From: Hyphomicrobiales bacterium
GTDB lineage: Bacteria; Pseudomonadota; Alphaproteobacteria; Rhizobiales; Rhizobiaceae
DNA length: 64,000 bases
Direction: 5' to 3'
Assembly (NCBI GenBank): GCA_002709005.1
Contig: PAPH01000047.1
Location: 1 to 64,000, forward strand
Numbering within the stretch: the first letter of the stretch is position 1; every line of letters begins with the position of its first letter. The notes under the pieces were generated by a model. It was not told the origin of the DNA. It saw only the letters and a list, made by a program, of their open reading frames with translations, and ran no database searches. Below are positions 1 to 9,699 of the stretch, one piece after another. A program made the position numbers and the translations under genes.

Positions 1-30
1 CCCCGCCGCTTTGCCGCGGCGGGGCTTTCG
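1..30 (+). terminator. Rho-independent-like terminator of a gene left of the window
   Basis: Perfect 9-bp stem CCCCGCCGC(1-9)/GCGGCGGGG(16-24), loop TTTGCC, followed by CTTTCGATT. Confidence 0.6.
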
Positions 31-74
31 ATTATTTGCCCGTTTCTGACGGGAGACATGATTCTTGAATGCAA

Positions 75-103
75 GAACGCCCGGCACGGTGTGCCGGGCG
101 TTC
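75..103 (-). terminator. Stem-loop downstream of the MCP gene
   Basis: Perfect 13-bp inverted repeat GAACGCCCGGCAC-GGT-GTGCCGGGCGTTC just past the MCP stop codon on the minus strand; weak T-tract. Confidence 0.55.
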
Positions 104-125
104 GTCTCATCGGGAAGGTCCGGTC

Positions 126-2339
126 CTAGAATTCTTCCCAGGTTTCCGCGGCGGCAGCCGTGGCCGTATTGCCGGAGAAGGCGTTGCGGACCTTGTTGAT
201 GATCGCCTTGGCCGGGGATGCCACAGGCGCGGCGCGCGTGGTCCGATCGACGGCGGCGGGAGCCGCAGAAGCCGGCCTCCTCTGGCCGAGTTCGAACCGC
301 GCGACCAGTTTCGACAGCGCCTCCGCCTCCGCCGCGAGGCTGTGCGTGACGGCGGTGGTTTCCTCCACCATCGCGGCATTGTGCTGGGTTACCTGATCCA
401 TCTGGCTGACGGCGGAGTTGATTTCCTCCAGACCCGTGGCCTGCTCGCGGGCGGCGAGCGCAATGGCGTCGATGTGGTCGTTGATGCCCGCCACATGTTC
501 GGCGATCAGCTCGAGCGCCTCGCCGGTCTCGCGCACCAGCGTCACGCCGTTTTCAACCTCGCCGGTCGACTTGCCAATCAGGTTCTTGATGTCCTTGGCG
601 GCACTTGCCGAGCGCTGCGCGAGTTCGCGCACCTCCTGGGCGACGACGGCGAAACCCTTTCCGGCCTCGCCGGCCCGTGCCGCCTCGACGCCGGCATTGA
701 GCGCCAGGAGATTGGTCTGGAAGGCGATCTCGTCGATCACGCCGATGATCTGGTTGATTTCGGCGGAAGCCTTCTCGATCCGGCTCATTGCGTCGACGGC
801 GTTGCCGACGACCTTGGTGGAGGAATCGCAGGAACCGCGGGCTTCCGCCGCCTTGGCGCTCGCCTCCTGGGCGCGCGTCGACGAGTTCTTGACGGTTGAG
901 GTGATTTCCTCGAGCGCGGCGGAGGTTTCCTCGAGCGCGGCTGCCTGCTGCTCGGTGCGGCTCGAAAGCTGGTCGACTGCCGAGCGGATCTCGTTGGAAT
1001 TGTCATGCACCGTCGAGATGTTGGACCGCACCTCACCGAGCGTTTCGGCCAGTCGTTCGACCGAGCCGTTGAAGGACAGGCGCAACTGGTCGAGCGCGGC
1101 GACGAAGCGGGTCTCGATGCGAACCGTCAGATCACCGCCGGCAAGCCGGTCGAGGGCGCCGCCCAGTTCGCCGACCGCGACCTCGAGATCGTGTTTCTGT
1201 TCGGCATCGCGGCGGGCCTGTTCCTCGTTGCGGGCCCGTTCCTCCGCGTCGCGCGCCTGAGCGTCCGCCTGTTCCTGTTGCGCCTTGCGGATGACGAGGG
1301 CCTGATAGGCCTCGAACGCCCGGGCGATCTCGCCGATCTCGTCCTTCCTGTTCTTGCCCTCGAGCGTGACGTCGATCTCGCCCTCGGCAAGAGCGTTCAG
1401 CGCGCGTGTCGTAGACGTCAGCGGACGTCCCACCGAGCGCGCCACCATCACGGTGATGAAGCCGATGAGAAGCATGGCCACGGCGCAGACGCCGATGACG
1501 GTTGCGAAAACGGTCCGGCTCGACTGGTCGAGCGCCTGCCGGGTAGTCGTCTGAATATCGCTGACCTGCGCCTTGATTTGCTCGAAGGCGGGCTCGACGA
1601 CGGCGAACGCGGCCGAGAGCTTCCGGCCGGTTTCCAGCTCCTTGAAGGTCGCATCGGCGAATTCGTGGAATTTCGCCTGATAGGCATCGATGAAGGCGAG
1701 GATGTCGCTGCGTGCCGCCTCGCCTCCGAAATAGGAGGCGGGAAACTGCTTGAACTCCGCCACACGTTCATCGAGACGGCCGACATATTTCTCGTCCAGC
1801 CTCATCATGAAATCCTTCTCATGGCGGCGCATCATCAGCATCTTCACCATGAGTTCCGGCTGGTTCAGCGTCTCCAGGCTCGCCTCGGCATTGTGGACCG
1901 CTTCGCGCAGCGCGCCCTGAATGCCGGAATTCTCGTCGAGCCCGAGAGCCGTCTTCGTGGCGGCCAGATCTGCGAAGCCGGCCCGATAAAGGGTGAAACC
2001 CTCCTCCAGAGATGAAATCTGCGCATCCATCCGGCCGGGGAAATAGGTTTCGGCGCCCGCACGCAGTTCTGCAATCGTCGCGTCCGTTTTTGCCGTGATG
2101 GCGTTATGGCGGTCGATGTATTCTGCATCGCTTCGGAGGATGAAGTCCTTTTCCGCGCGGCGGGCTTCGAGAAACAGAATTTCGATCGCCGCATCGAGGT
2201 CGTTCATCAGACGCGCATGGTCGAGATTGGTGCGATGGGTCTGTTCGACGCGCGAGCCCGCGTAGAAAATCACACCCACGATGATCATTCCTGCGATCGC
2301 GATGGGCGCGAGAAGGAATATGCGCGTCTTCAGCAGCAT
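126..2339 (-). CDS. Methyl-accepting chemotaxis protein (helical periplasmic sensor region, HAMP, MCP signalling domain)
   Basis: N-terminal TM, long helical periplasmic domain with RRxEKDF repeats (HBM-like), second TM, HAMP, conserved hairpin IDEIAFQTNLLALNAGVEAARAGEAGKGFAVVAQEVRELAQRS. Confidence 0.95.
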   Translation of the reverse strand: MLLKTRIFLLAPIAIAGMIIVGVIFYAGSRVEQTHRTNLDHARLMNDLDAAIEILFLEARRAEKDFILRSDAEYIDRHNAITAKTDATIAELRAGAETYFPGRMDAQISSLEEGFTLYRAGFADLAATKTALGLDENSGIQGALREAVHNAEASLETLNQPELMVKMLMMRRHEKDFMMRLDEKYVGRLDERVAEFKQFPASYFGGEAARSDILAFIDAYQAKFHEFADATFKELETGRKLSAAFAVVEPAFEQIKAQVSDIQTTTRQALDQSSRTVFATVIGVCAVAMLLIGFITVMVARSVGRPLTSTTRALNALAEGEIDVTLEGKNRKDEIGEIARAFEAYQALVIRKAQQEQADAQARDAEERARNEEQARRDAEQKHDLEVAVGELGGALDRLAGGDLTVRIETRFVAALDQLRLSFNGSVERLAETLGEVRSNISTVHDNSNEIRSAVDQLSSRTEQQAAALEETSAALEEITSTVKNSSTRAQEASAKAAEARGSCDSSTKVVGNAVDAMSRIEKASAEINQIIGVIDEIAFQTNLLALNAGVEAARAGEAGKGFAVVAQEVRELAQRSASAAKDIKNLIGKSTGEVENGVTLVRETGEALELIAEHVAGINDHIDAIALAAREQATGLEEINSAVSQMDQVTQHNAAMVEETTAVTHSLAAEAEALSKLVARFELGQRRPASAAPAAVDRTTRAAPVASPAKAIINKVRNAFSGNTATAAAAETWEEF

Positions 2340-2871
2340 TTTGGCACTCCGGACTGTGCAGAATTTCGGTGAAATGGCCCTCCCGCGGGTCCGATGAAAC
2401 GCATCATGCGTTCCGGATGCCGCAGGGGCTCAGCCAACTTCTTCCTGGACTCCGCCGGGTTAAAATTCCGATAACCTAATATTGCAAGATGGGATGACGA
2501 CCGGAGGTCTCAGCACTCCGGCGCGACCACCGGTCGGGAGGCCGCGTTCATTGCCGCCCCGAGTGGAGCCGCGGCACTTTCGACGGGGAGCCGGCTCCAT
2601 GCGCCGGGTGCGACACCCCTTCTTTCGCCAAGGTCGCCGCTACGCCGATTATCCGGCCCCGGCCTGAATGTGGGGCTGGGGGCAACGGAAAAGTGGACTG
2701 TAGGCAATTCTGGTCATGCCCCGTTCCAGTAGAGTTGTCATCGAGCGGACCGGCACATTGGGAATCCTCAGGGTTTCATGGTCCGGCACGGATTCAAGGC
2801 GTCCCGCAAGAACGGCCCAAGCCGCAGGGGACATCGGAACAGACAACGATCGATACATCAGGGGAACCAGT

Positions 2872-4434
2872 ATGATCACACGGCGCAATGTCCTTCATGG
2901 CTCACTGCTTGCAACCGCCGGCGCTGCCGTCGGCCGCATCAATCCCGATTTCTTCTTCACCTCCGCCCATGCCCAGGAAGGCCGCACCATGCGCTTCCTC
3001 GGCGCCGAGGCGCTGACCGGCAACTGGGACCCGACGACCCACACCAATCTCGGCCAGCTCATCGTTGAAGGCTTCGTCTTCGGCTATCTCACCCGCGCGC
3101 CGATGAGCCCGGACAATCCGGAAGAACTCATCTACGAACTTGCAACCGAAATGAATTCGGTCGACGAGTACACGCTGGAAGTGAAGCTGCGCGAAGGCGT
3201 CAAATTCCATGACGGCACGCCGTTCACCGCAGCCGACGTCAAGGCGACCTACGAATATGGCTGTCAGCCGGACCGTCCGGCGCAGTGGTATCCGGGCCAG
3301 GTGAAGGTGGAGGTCATCGACGACCTGACCTGCCATATCAAGACCGAGGAATTCGGCTATCCGGCGGCGCTCTATATCTACCTGTCGTCCTTCCTGCCGA
3401 TCATGGCCGCCAAGGACGTGGAGAACAAGGCGCAGCTCTCGGCGCGCATGAACGGCACCGGCCCGATGAAATTCGTCGAGCAGCAGGGCGATTCGACCTT
3501 CCTCGAGGCCAATGCGGATTTCCTCGGCGGCGCGCCCAAGATCCCGGGAGTCGAATACCGTTTCGTCGGCGACACCACGACCCGCACGCTGTCGCTGCTG
3601 AACGGGGAGGCCGACATCATCGAGCGCCTGGAAGCCGAGCAGGTGGACACGATCGCAGCCGACGACCGCTTCACCATCTCCAAGGCGCTTTCGGTCGAAA
3701 ACAAGTATCTCTTCTTCCGCTGCTCGAAGGCGCCCTTCGACAACCCGCTGGTCCGCCAGGCAGCTGCGCACGCCATCGACCGCGAAGGCATTCTCGAAAT
3801 CCTCGGCGTCTCGGGCGCGTTCTCGAAGGCTCACATCTCGCCGGTCAAGTTCGGCTACACGGAAGTCGAGAACTACCGCGAATACGATCCGGAAAAGTGT
3901 CAGGAACTGCTCGCCGAAGCCGGCTTCCCCGGTGGCGAGGGCCTTCCGGAGCTGACCTACTACACCTCGGTCGGGTTCTATCCGAAGACCAAGGAATATG
4001 CCGAGTACATCGCGGCGCTGCTTCAGGAGCAGGGTTTCAAGATCAACCTGCAGACGCTCGAAGTGGCCGCCTGGGGCAACCTTCTCTACGACAAGGAAGG
4101 CGGCGGCGAAGGCAACATGATCGACTGCGGCTGGTGCACCGGTTCGCCCGAGCCGGACCTCGTCCTGCGCACGCACTTCCACTCCTCGTCCAAGCGCATC
4201 ACCGGTATCGTCGATCCGGAAATTGACGCCGTGCTCGACAAGGAGCGCAACGCCAAGACGATCGACGAGCGCCGCAAGATCCTGCAGGAGGAAACCCTGC
4301 CGATGATCGCCGACAAGGTGCCGGCGCATGCGCTGTTCACCTCGGTGTTCATCCACGCCTACACCAAGGAACTGGAAGGTCTCTACATCTATCCCAACGG
4401 GATGCAGGATGTGACCGACGCGACGCTCGGCTGA
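2872..4434 (+). CDS. ABC transporter substrate-binding protein, family 5 (dipeptide/oligopeptide type), Tat signal
   Basis: MITRRNVLHGSLLATAGAAVG Tat-like signal; SBP_bac_5 hallmarks (LREGVKFHDGTPFTAADV, NPLVRQAAAHAIDR). Confidence 0.93.
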   Translation: MITRRNVLHGSLLATAGAAVGRINPDFFFTSAHAQEGRTMRFLGAEALTGNWDPTTHTNLGQLIVEGFVFGYLTRAPMSPDNPEELIYELATEMNSVDEYTLEVKLREGVKFHDGTPFTAADVKATYEYGCQPDRPAQWYPGQVKVEVIDDLTCHIKTEEFGYPAALYIYLSSFLPIMAAKDVENKAQLSARMNGTGPMKFVEQQGDSTFLEANADFLGGAPKIPGVEYRFVGDTTTRTLSLLNGEADIIERLEAEQVDTIAADDRFTISKALSVENKYLFFRCSKAPFDNPLVRQAAAHAIDREGILEILGVSGAFSKAHISPVKFGYTEVENYREYDPEKCQELLAEAGFPGGEGLPELTYYTSVGFYPKTKEYAEYIAALLQEQGFKINLQTLEVAAWGNLLYDKEGGGEGNMIDCGWCTGSPEPDLVLRTHFHSSSKRITGIVDPEIDAVLDKERNAKTIDERRKILQEETLPMIADKVPAHALFTSVFIHAYTKELEGLYIYPNGMQDVTDATLG

Positions 4435-4457
4435 TTTCCGAACGCCACAGCGACATT

Positions 4458-4488
4458 CGGGGAAGGAGGCTTTTTGCCCTCCTCCCCG
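4458..4488 (+). terminator. Intercistronic stem-loop between SBP and permease (probable attenuator)
   Basis: CGGGGAAGGAGGC-TTTTT-GCCCTCCTCCCCG imperfect inverted repeat in the SBP/permease gap. Confidence 0.5.
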
Positions 4489-4561
4489 GATTCACGTTCT
4501 TTCGGTGTCCGGCATCCCGGTGCCGGCCTGACCGACCCTTGCGGGGTCAAAGGGACAAGGC

Positions 4562-5542
4562 ATGATCTTCGTAGAATTTCTCATCAAGCGGATCCTTCAG
4601 GGGCTCGTGATCGTGGCGATCACATCGTTCGTCATCTTCACCCTGCTCCGGGTGATCCCGGGCGATCCGGTCCGGCTCATCGTCGGCGGCATGGCGCCCG
4701 ACAACGTGGTGGAGGAGGTCGCCGCGAAGATGGGTCTGAGAGACCCGATTCTGGTGCAGTACGGTCGCTACATGGGCAACCTGGTGACCGGCGACATGGG
4801 ACAGTCCTATCTCAGGCCGAAGAGCGGCATGATCGCCACCGGCGGCGAATATGTCGATCCGACGAAATCCGACATGGCGGAGGTGTGGGACCTCATTCTC
4901 GAGCGGGTGCCGCTCACGCTTCAACTGGCGGCAACAGCGCTCGTCTTCGCGCTATTGGTCTCCTTGCCCATCGGCATAGCCGGCGGGCTGAGATCCGAGG
5001 GGTGGCCGGCGCGCATCGCCTTCGGCATTCAGTCGCTGTTCGTCTCTATCCCGAATTTCTGGCTGGCGATCATCCTGATCCTGTTCCTGTCGGTGAAATG
5101 GCACCTCATCCCGGCGCTCGGCTACAAGGGTTTTGCCTATGTCATCCTGCCGGCGATCGTGCTGGCGGTGGAAATCTCCCCCTTCATCATCCGCACGCTG
5201 ACGACGTCGCTCGCGGAGGTCATGCAGTCCTATTTCATCGACGAGGCGAAGGTGCGCGGCCTGCCGCGGCGGCGGATCGTCTTCGGGCACGCGCTGCGCA
5301 ACGCCTCGGTGCCGCTGATCAACCTGCTCGGCATCCAGCTCTCGACGCTGATCGGTGGGGTTCTCGTGGTCGAATACATCTTCGACTATCCGGGCCTCGG
5401 CCATCTGACGGTGGTCTCCGTGGTGGGGCGCGACTTCCCGGTCATCCAGGGCATCGCGATCACCATCAGCGCCGTGTTCGTCTTCATCAACATTCTCGTC
5501 GATCTCGTTGCCTACATGATCGACCCGCGCGTGGAGCTGTAA
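4562..5542 (+). CDS. ABC transporter permease (DppB-like)
   Basis: DppB-type N-terminus (RILQGLVIVAITSFVIFTLLRVIPGDPVR), C-terminal BPD_transp fold. Confidence 0.93.
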   Translation: MIFVEFLIKRILQGLVIVAITSFVIFTLLRVIPGDPVRLIVGGMAPDNVVEEVAAKMGLRDPILVQYGRYMGNLVTGDMGQSYLRPKSGMIATGGEYVDPTKSDMAEVWDLILERVPLTLQLAATALVFALLVSLPIGIAGGLRSEGWPARIAFGIQSLFVSIPNFWLAIILILFLSVKWHLIPALGYKGFAYVILPAIVLAVEISPFIIRTLTTSLAEVMQSYFIDEAKVRGLPRRRIVFGHALRNASVPLINLLGIQLSTLIGGVLVVEYIFDYPGLGHLTVVSVVGRDFPVIQGIAITISAVFVFINILVDLVAYMIDPRVEL

Positions 5543-5545
5543 ACC

Positions 5546-6472
5546 ATGTCCGACGTCGCACAGATCACTCCCACCGCGCCGGTGGCCGCCGAAAATGAAG
5601 GCCAGTCGACCGTCACCATGCGTATTCTCAAGACGGCCTGGCGTTCAAAGGCATTCCAGTTCGGTTTCTGGATCTTCGTGATCCTCGTCGTCACGTCGCT
5701 GATCCTTCCGCTCGTCTCCCCGGTCAGCGCCACCAAGATGGCGATCCGCGAGAAATTCCTGCCACCGCTGTTCATGGGCGAGGGCTGGAGCTGGATCCAT
5801 CCGCTCGGCACCGACCAGCTCGGCCGCGACATGCTGATGCGCTGCATGGTCGGCCTGCGCTATTCGCTGATGATCGGCATCATCACCGTGGTTCTGATGT
5901 TCATCGTCGGCTGCGGACTGGGCCTGCTCGCCGGCTTCAAGGGCAAGTGGTGGGACACGATCATCATGCGCATCACCGATGCCCAGCTCTCGCTGCCGAT
6001 GATCATTCTGGCGATCACAATCCTCGGCATTTCCAAGCCTTCGGTCGCCTCCATCATCGTGGTGCTTGGCCTGTCCGGCTGGCCGCTTTACGCGCGCGTG
6101 GCGCGGTCGGCCGCCGTCACCGAGCGCGAGAAGGAATATGTCCGCGGGCTGCGCGTCGTCGGGGCTGGCGACTGGCGCATCCTGCTTCTCTACGCGGCAC
6201 CCAACATCCTTCCGCCGATCGCCTTCGTCGCGGTTCTCGACATCGCCCGGATGATGATCTTCGAATCCATTCTCGGATTCCTGGGTCTCGGCATCCAGCC
6301 GCCGACCCCGAGCTTCGGCTCGATCATCGCGGACGCGCGCAAATATCTCATCAATGCCTGGTGGATCGCCACCAGTCCCGGGGTCTTTCTGGCCGTCGCG
6401 CTGACGGCGATCAACCTGATGGGCGCGTCGCTCGAGAAGGCCCGCAACACCGTCTATGCGGGGGCGCGCTGA
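5546..6472 (+). CDS. ABC transporter permease (DppC-like)
   Basis: HPLGTDQLGRDMLMRCMVGLRYSL and EYVRGLRVVGAGDWRILL motifs; 3 nt after the upstream permease. Confidence 0.93.
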   Translation: MSDVAQITPTAPVAAENEGQSTVTMRILKTAWRSKAFQFGFWIFVILVVTSLILPLVSPVSATKMAIREKFLPPLFMGEGWSWIHPLGTDQLGRDMLMRCMVGLRYSLMIGIITVVLMFIVGCGLGLLAGFKGKWWDTIIMRITDAQLSLPMIILAITILGISKPSVASIIVVLGLSGWPLYARVARSAAVTEREKEYVRGLRVVGAGDWRILLLYAAPNILPPIAFVAVLDIARMMIFESILGFLGLGIQPPTPSFGSIIADARKYLINAWWIATSPGVFLAVALTAINLMGASLEKARNTVYAGAR

Positions 6473-8115
6473 TGTCCACTCCCATTCTCAAGGTCGACAA
6501 TCTCACCGTCGCGGCCGGCGACAACCGCATCATCGACGGCGTCTCCTTCGAAGTCGGCAATTCCGAGATCTACGGGATCTATGGGGAAAGCGGCGCGGGC
6601 AAGACGACGCTCGGGCGGGCGCTCGCCAACTGGCTGCCGGCGGGCGTCGAGCAGACCGGCGGCAAGGTGCTGTTCGCCGGCCACGATCTCAGGACCACCG
6701 GCGCGAACCGCGTCACCATCGGTCGTGACATCGCCTATATCGGGGCCAAGCCGCAGAGCGCACTCGATCCAACGGTGCCGGTCGGCCCGCAGATCGTCGA
6801 GAAGCTCCTGATGGTTCAGCCGGGCCTGACCAGAACCGAGGCGAAGCAGCGGGTGATGGATCTTCTCCACGAGGTCCGCATCGCATCGCCCGAAGAGCGC
6901 TTCTACGATTACCCGACGAAATATTCGGGCGGCATGATGCAGCGCGCGATGATCGTCGACGCGCTTTGCGCCGATCCGGCGGTGCTGATCGCCGACGACA
7001 TCATCCGCCCGCTCGACGTCACGGTCGCCGCGCAGATCGTCTCTATCCTCAAGGATTTGTGCCTCAAGCGGAAAATGGCGGTGATCTTTCTCGCCTCCTC
7101 GCTGCTGGCGCTGAGGCTCGTGGCCGGCAAGGTCGGCGTCATGCACGAGGGCAGGCTGATCGAGGAGCAGCCGGTGGAGACGCTTCTGACCGCGCCGAAG
7201 ACGGAATACACCAAGACCGCGATCTCGCATGTGCCGCGGATCTGGTCGTCGAACGAGTTCCCGGAGGACCGGGGCCGGGCCGACGACAAGCCGCTGATGG
7301 AAGTGCGCGAGGTCAGCCGGACCTACAAGGTGCGCAAGCGCGGCACGTTTGGACAGTTCAATCACGTCAAGGCGGTGCAGGGCGTTTCCTTCGATATCAT
7401 GCCGCGCGAGAATTTCGGCATTGTGGGAGAATCGGGATGCGGCAAGTCCACGCTTACCCGGTTGCTCACCTGGCTCGAAAAGCCCGATAGCGGCGACATC
7501 CGTCTCGGGGGAACGTCGCTGGCGAATTTTTCCGGCCGCGAGCTTCTCGACAAGCGCCGCGAGTTCCAGCTTCTCCTGCAGGATCCCTACAATTCGCTGC
7601 CGCCGCGCGTCACCGTGGGGCGGATGATCGAGGAGGGCCTGCGGCTGCGCGGCACGCCGAAGGCCGAGATGCGAGAGAAGGTGAAGGAGGCGATGGTCTC
7701 CGTCGGTCTTCCGACATCGATCTACGACGATCTGCCGAACGCGCTGTCGACCGGCGAACGTCAGCGCATCTCGATCGCCCGGGCGCTGGTGCTCGATCCG
7801 AAACTCCTGATTCTCGACGAGACGCTGTCGGCGCTCGACCAGGGCGAGCAGTCGAAACTCATCGACCTGTTCGCCAAACTGCAGGAGACGAAGGACCTCA
7901 CCTATGTCTTCATCTCTCACGACCTCGCCATGGTGCGGAAGGTCTGCAACCGGATCGGGGCGATGTATTTCGGCAAGATGGTGGAGATCGGCGACAACAA
8001 GTCGATCTTCTTCGAGCCCAAGCACGACTACACCAAGGCGCTCCTCTCCGCCGCCCCGACGCTTGACGAAAAGCCGTTCGACGCCGGCGAACTCGGCTTC
8101 GAGCCCATTCAATAG
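6472..8115 (+). CDS. Fused double ATP-binding subunit of dipeptide-type ABC transporter
   Basis: Two Walker A motifs (GESGAGKTT, GESGCGKST), two signature regions (YSGGMMQR, LSTGERQR); start overlaps upstream stop (ATGA). Confidence 0.92.
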   Translation: MSTPILKVDNLTVAAGDNRIIDGVSFEVGNSEIYGIYGESGAGKTTLGRALANWLPAGVEQTGGKVLFAGHDLRTTGANRVTIGRDIAYIGAKPQSALDPTVPVGPQIVEKLLMVQPGLTRTEAKQRVMDLLHEVRIASPEERFYDYPTKYSGGMMQRAMIVDALCADPAVLIADDIIRPLDVTVAAQIVSILKDLCLKRKMAVIFLASSLLALRLVAGKVGVMHEGRLIEEQPVETLLTAPKTEYTKTAISHVPRIWSSNEFPEDRGRADDKPLMEVREVSRTYKVRKRGTFGQFNHVKAVQGVSFDIMPRENFGIVGESGCGKSTLTRLLTWLEKPDSGDIRLGGTSLANFSGRELLDKRREFQLLLQDPYNSLPPRVTVGRMIEEGLRLRGTPKAEMREKVKEAMVSVGLPTSIYDDLPNALSTGERQRISIARALVLDPKLLILDETLSALDQGEQSKLIDLFAKLQETKDLTYVFISHDLAMVRKVCNRIGAMYFGKMVEIGDNKSIFFEPKHDYTKALLSAAPTLDEKPFDAGELGFEPIQ

Positions 8116-8144
8116 AGCTCTCTCTGGACTGTCCCATTGGACAA

Positions 8145-8176
8145 GGGCCGGACCGACGCCGTCCGGCCCTTTTTTT
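8145..8176 (+). terminator. Rho-independent terminator of the peptide ABC operon
   Basis: GGGCCGGAC-CGACGCC-GTCCGGCCC followed by TTTTTTT. Confidence 0.92.
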
Positions 8177-8433
8177 GAGGTGAGCGGTTTCGAATGTGCC
8201 CCGCTGCGCCCACTCGGTGCGGACCGCCGACATCCAGAACCCGAGCATGACCAAAGCAGGGTAGCGAGCCTCCGCGTTCAATTCCACAACCGCAGCGGAC
8301 CGTGCCTTTCCTCAACAAAAAGGCCGAACTATCGGTCGACCCTTGTATGGGGGCATGCGACGTACGTCAGGAAACGCGATGTTAACCGGAGTGCAGGTCT
8401 ATCGGTAAACCTGGCTGTGAGGGGAGGCGAGGT

Positions 8434-8908
8434 GATGAGAGCTTATTCGACGCTTCAGATTTCGCTGCATTGGCTCATCGCGGCCATGGTCGGCGCGCAG
8501 TGGTATACGTCGGGCGCCATCCACCGAACCCATAATCCATTGGTGCCGCCGACGGATACCGATCTCCTCCTGCACGCCCTGCACAATTACGGAGGGATGA
8601 CGATCGGCGCGATCATGCTGCTGCGGCTCGGGCTGCGCCTGCGGTACGGAACGTCTCATCGTGTTCGCCCTGTCTCTCTGATGGAACGAGCGGCGAACGG
8701 GCTTCACCTTCTGTTTTATGTGCTCATTCTCATGCAGGCGGGGACCGGCTTTGTCACGAGCTACCTCTGGGGCGGTGCCGGCTCTCTCCATTCAGCACTG
8801 TGGACGGTGCTTCTCGTCCTGATCGCACTGCATGTGAGCGCCGCGCTTTATCACCTGATACGCGGCGACCGCGTCTTCTCCAGAATGCTGCCCTTCGTGA
8901 AGCGGTGA
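8434..8908 (+). CDS. Cytochrome b561 domain protein
   Basis: Four TM segments with spaced His (LHWLIAAMVGAQW, LLLHALHNYGGM, GLHLLFYVLILMQAGTGF, LHVSAALYHLIRGD); RBS-like GGGGAGGCGAGG upstream. Confidence 0.85.
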
Positions 8909-9008
8909 ATGCGAACCGGAGAGCGACGTGTCCCACGGCCAACATATTTGTGATTTGCCGGTTCGTGCGCCGTTGGCTAACACCTCGGGACCATATGGAG
9001 AACCATGC

Positions 9009-9395
9009 GTGCAATTCTCGACACGGCTCATACTCGTCATCGGTTTCCTTCTGGCCGCGATTGCGGGCGGACATGCCGGTCACGTGCGATCGGGCCAGGG
9101 ACCGGTCATGGGTTCCGAGGCAGAGCCGCATCATCATCACGGCAGCCACAGCGAAGCCTCCGGACATCATGCCGGGGCCGTCCAGCATGGTGAAGGATGC
9201 ACCGGTGACCACCGGACCGTGTCACCCGATATGGACGACACCGACTGCTGTGCTGCCGGATGCAGCGCGCTGCATTTTGCCGTCGCCGCAGCGTCAGACA
9301 GTTTCCCGGTAGAGCTTTCAGCCCGTTTTCATTGGCCGGCGACTTCGGCCGACAGCTTCCAGCCGGAGCTTCTACAAAGACCTCCCGAAGCCTGA
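9009..9395 (+). CDS. Small His/Cys-rich secreted or membrane protein, probably metal (copper) related
   Basis: GTG start gives signal-like FSTRLILVIGFLLAAIAGGHA; HHHHGSH stretch, DCCAAGCS motif; inside copper cluster. Confidence 0.6.
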   Translation: MQFSTRLILVIGFLLAAIAGGHAGHVRSGQGPVMGSEAEPHHHHGSHSEASGHHAGAVQHGEGCTGDHRTVSPDMDDTDCCAAGCSALHFAVAAASDSFPVELSARFHWPATSADSFQPELLQRPPEA

Positions 9396-9459
9396 TCTGT
9401 ATCGCCGGCCGGGCCTCTGCCCGGCCCGATGCTGTCTGTGCTTTCGGAGTCTTCCTTTC

Positions 9460-9699
9460 ATGTTCAGGACAATCCTGCCGGTGGCTCTGCCACTGGTTCT
9501 TGGCGCGTGCCAGGCAACGCCGCCCGAAGGGCTCGCGGACGCCGCGCCCCTTCTCGCTCCGGCTGATCCGGATAGATATGCGGCACCCGTGGCTGCGCCT
9601 CGGGTCGTGACCGGATACACCCACCGGGAACCGGTCGATCCGGGCGGATGGCGGCAGCTCAATGACAGTCAGGCGCCTTCGCGGGGTGGCGGATCATGA
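9460..9699 (+). CDS. Small predicted lipoprotein
   Basis: 79 aa with lipobox PLVLGAC; overlaps start of TolC gene by 4 nt. Confidence 0.6.
   Translation: MFRTILPVALPLVLGACQATPPEGLADAAPLLAPADPDRYAAPVAAPRVVTGYTHREPVDPGGWRQLNDSQAPSRGGGS

Noticed and set aside
2587-2598. Perfect palindrome GGAGCCGGCTCC in the MCP/SBP gap
   Set aside because: Short GC palindromes are expected by chance in a GC-rich genome; no supporting promoter context. The surrounding 500-bp gap was inspected for a riboswitch but no recognised consensus was seen.
8359-8368. GACGTACGTC palindrome upstream of the copper cluster
   Set aside because: Does not match CueR, CsoR or CopY consensus; a single 10-mer is not enough to claim an operator.
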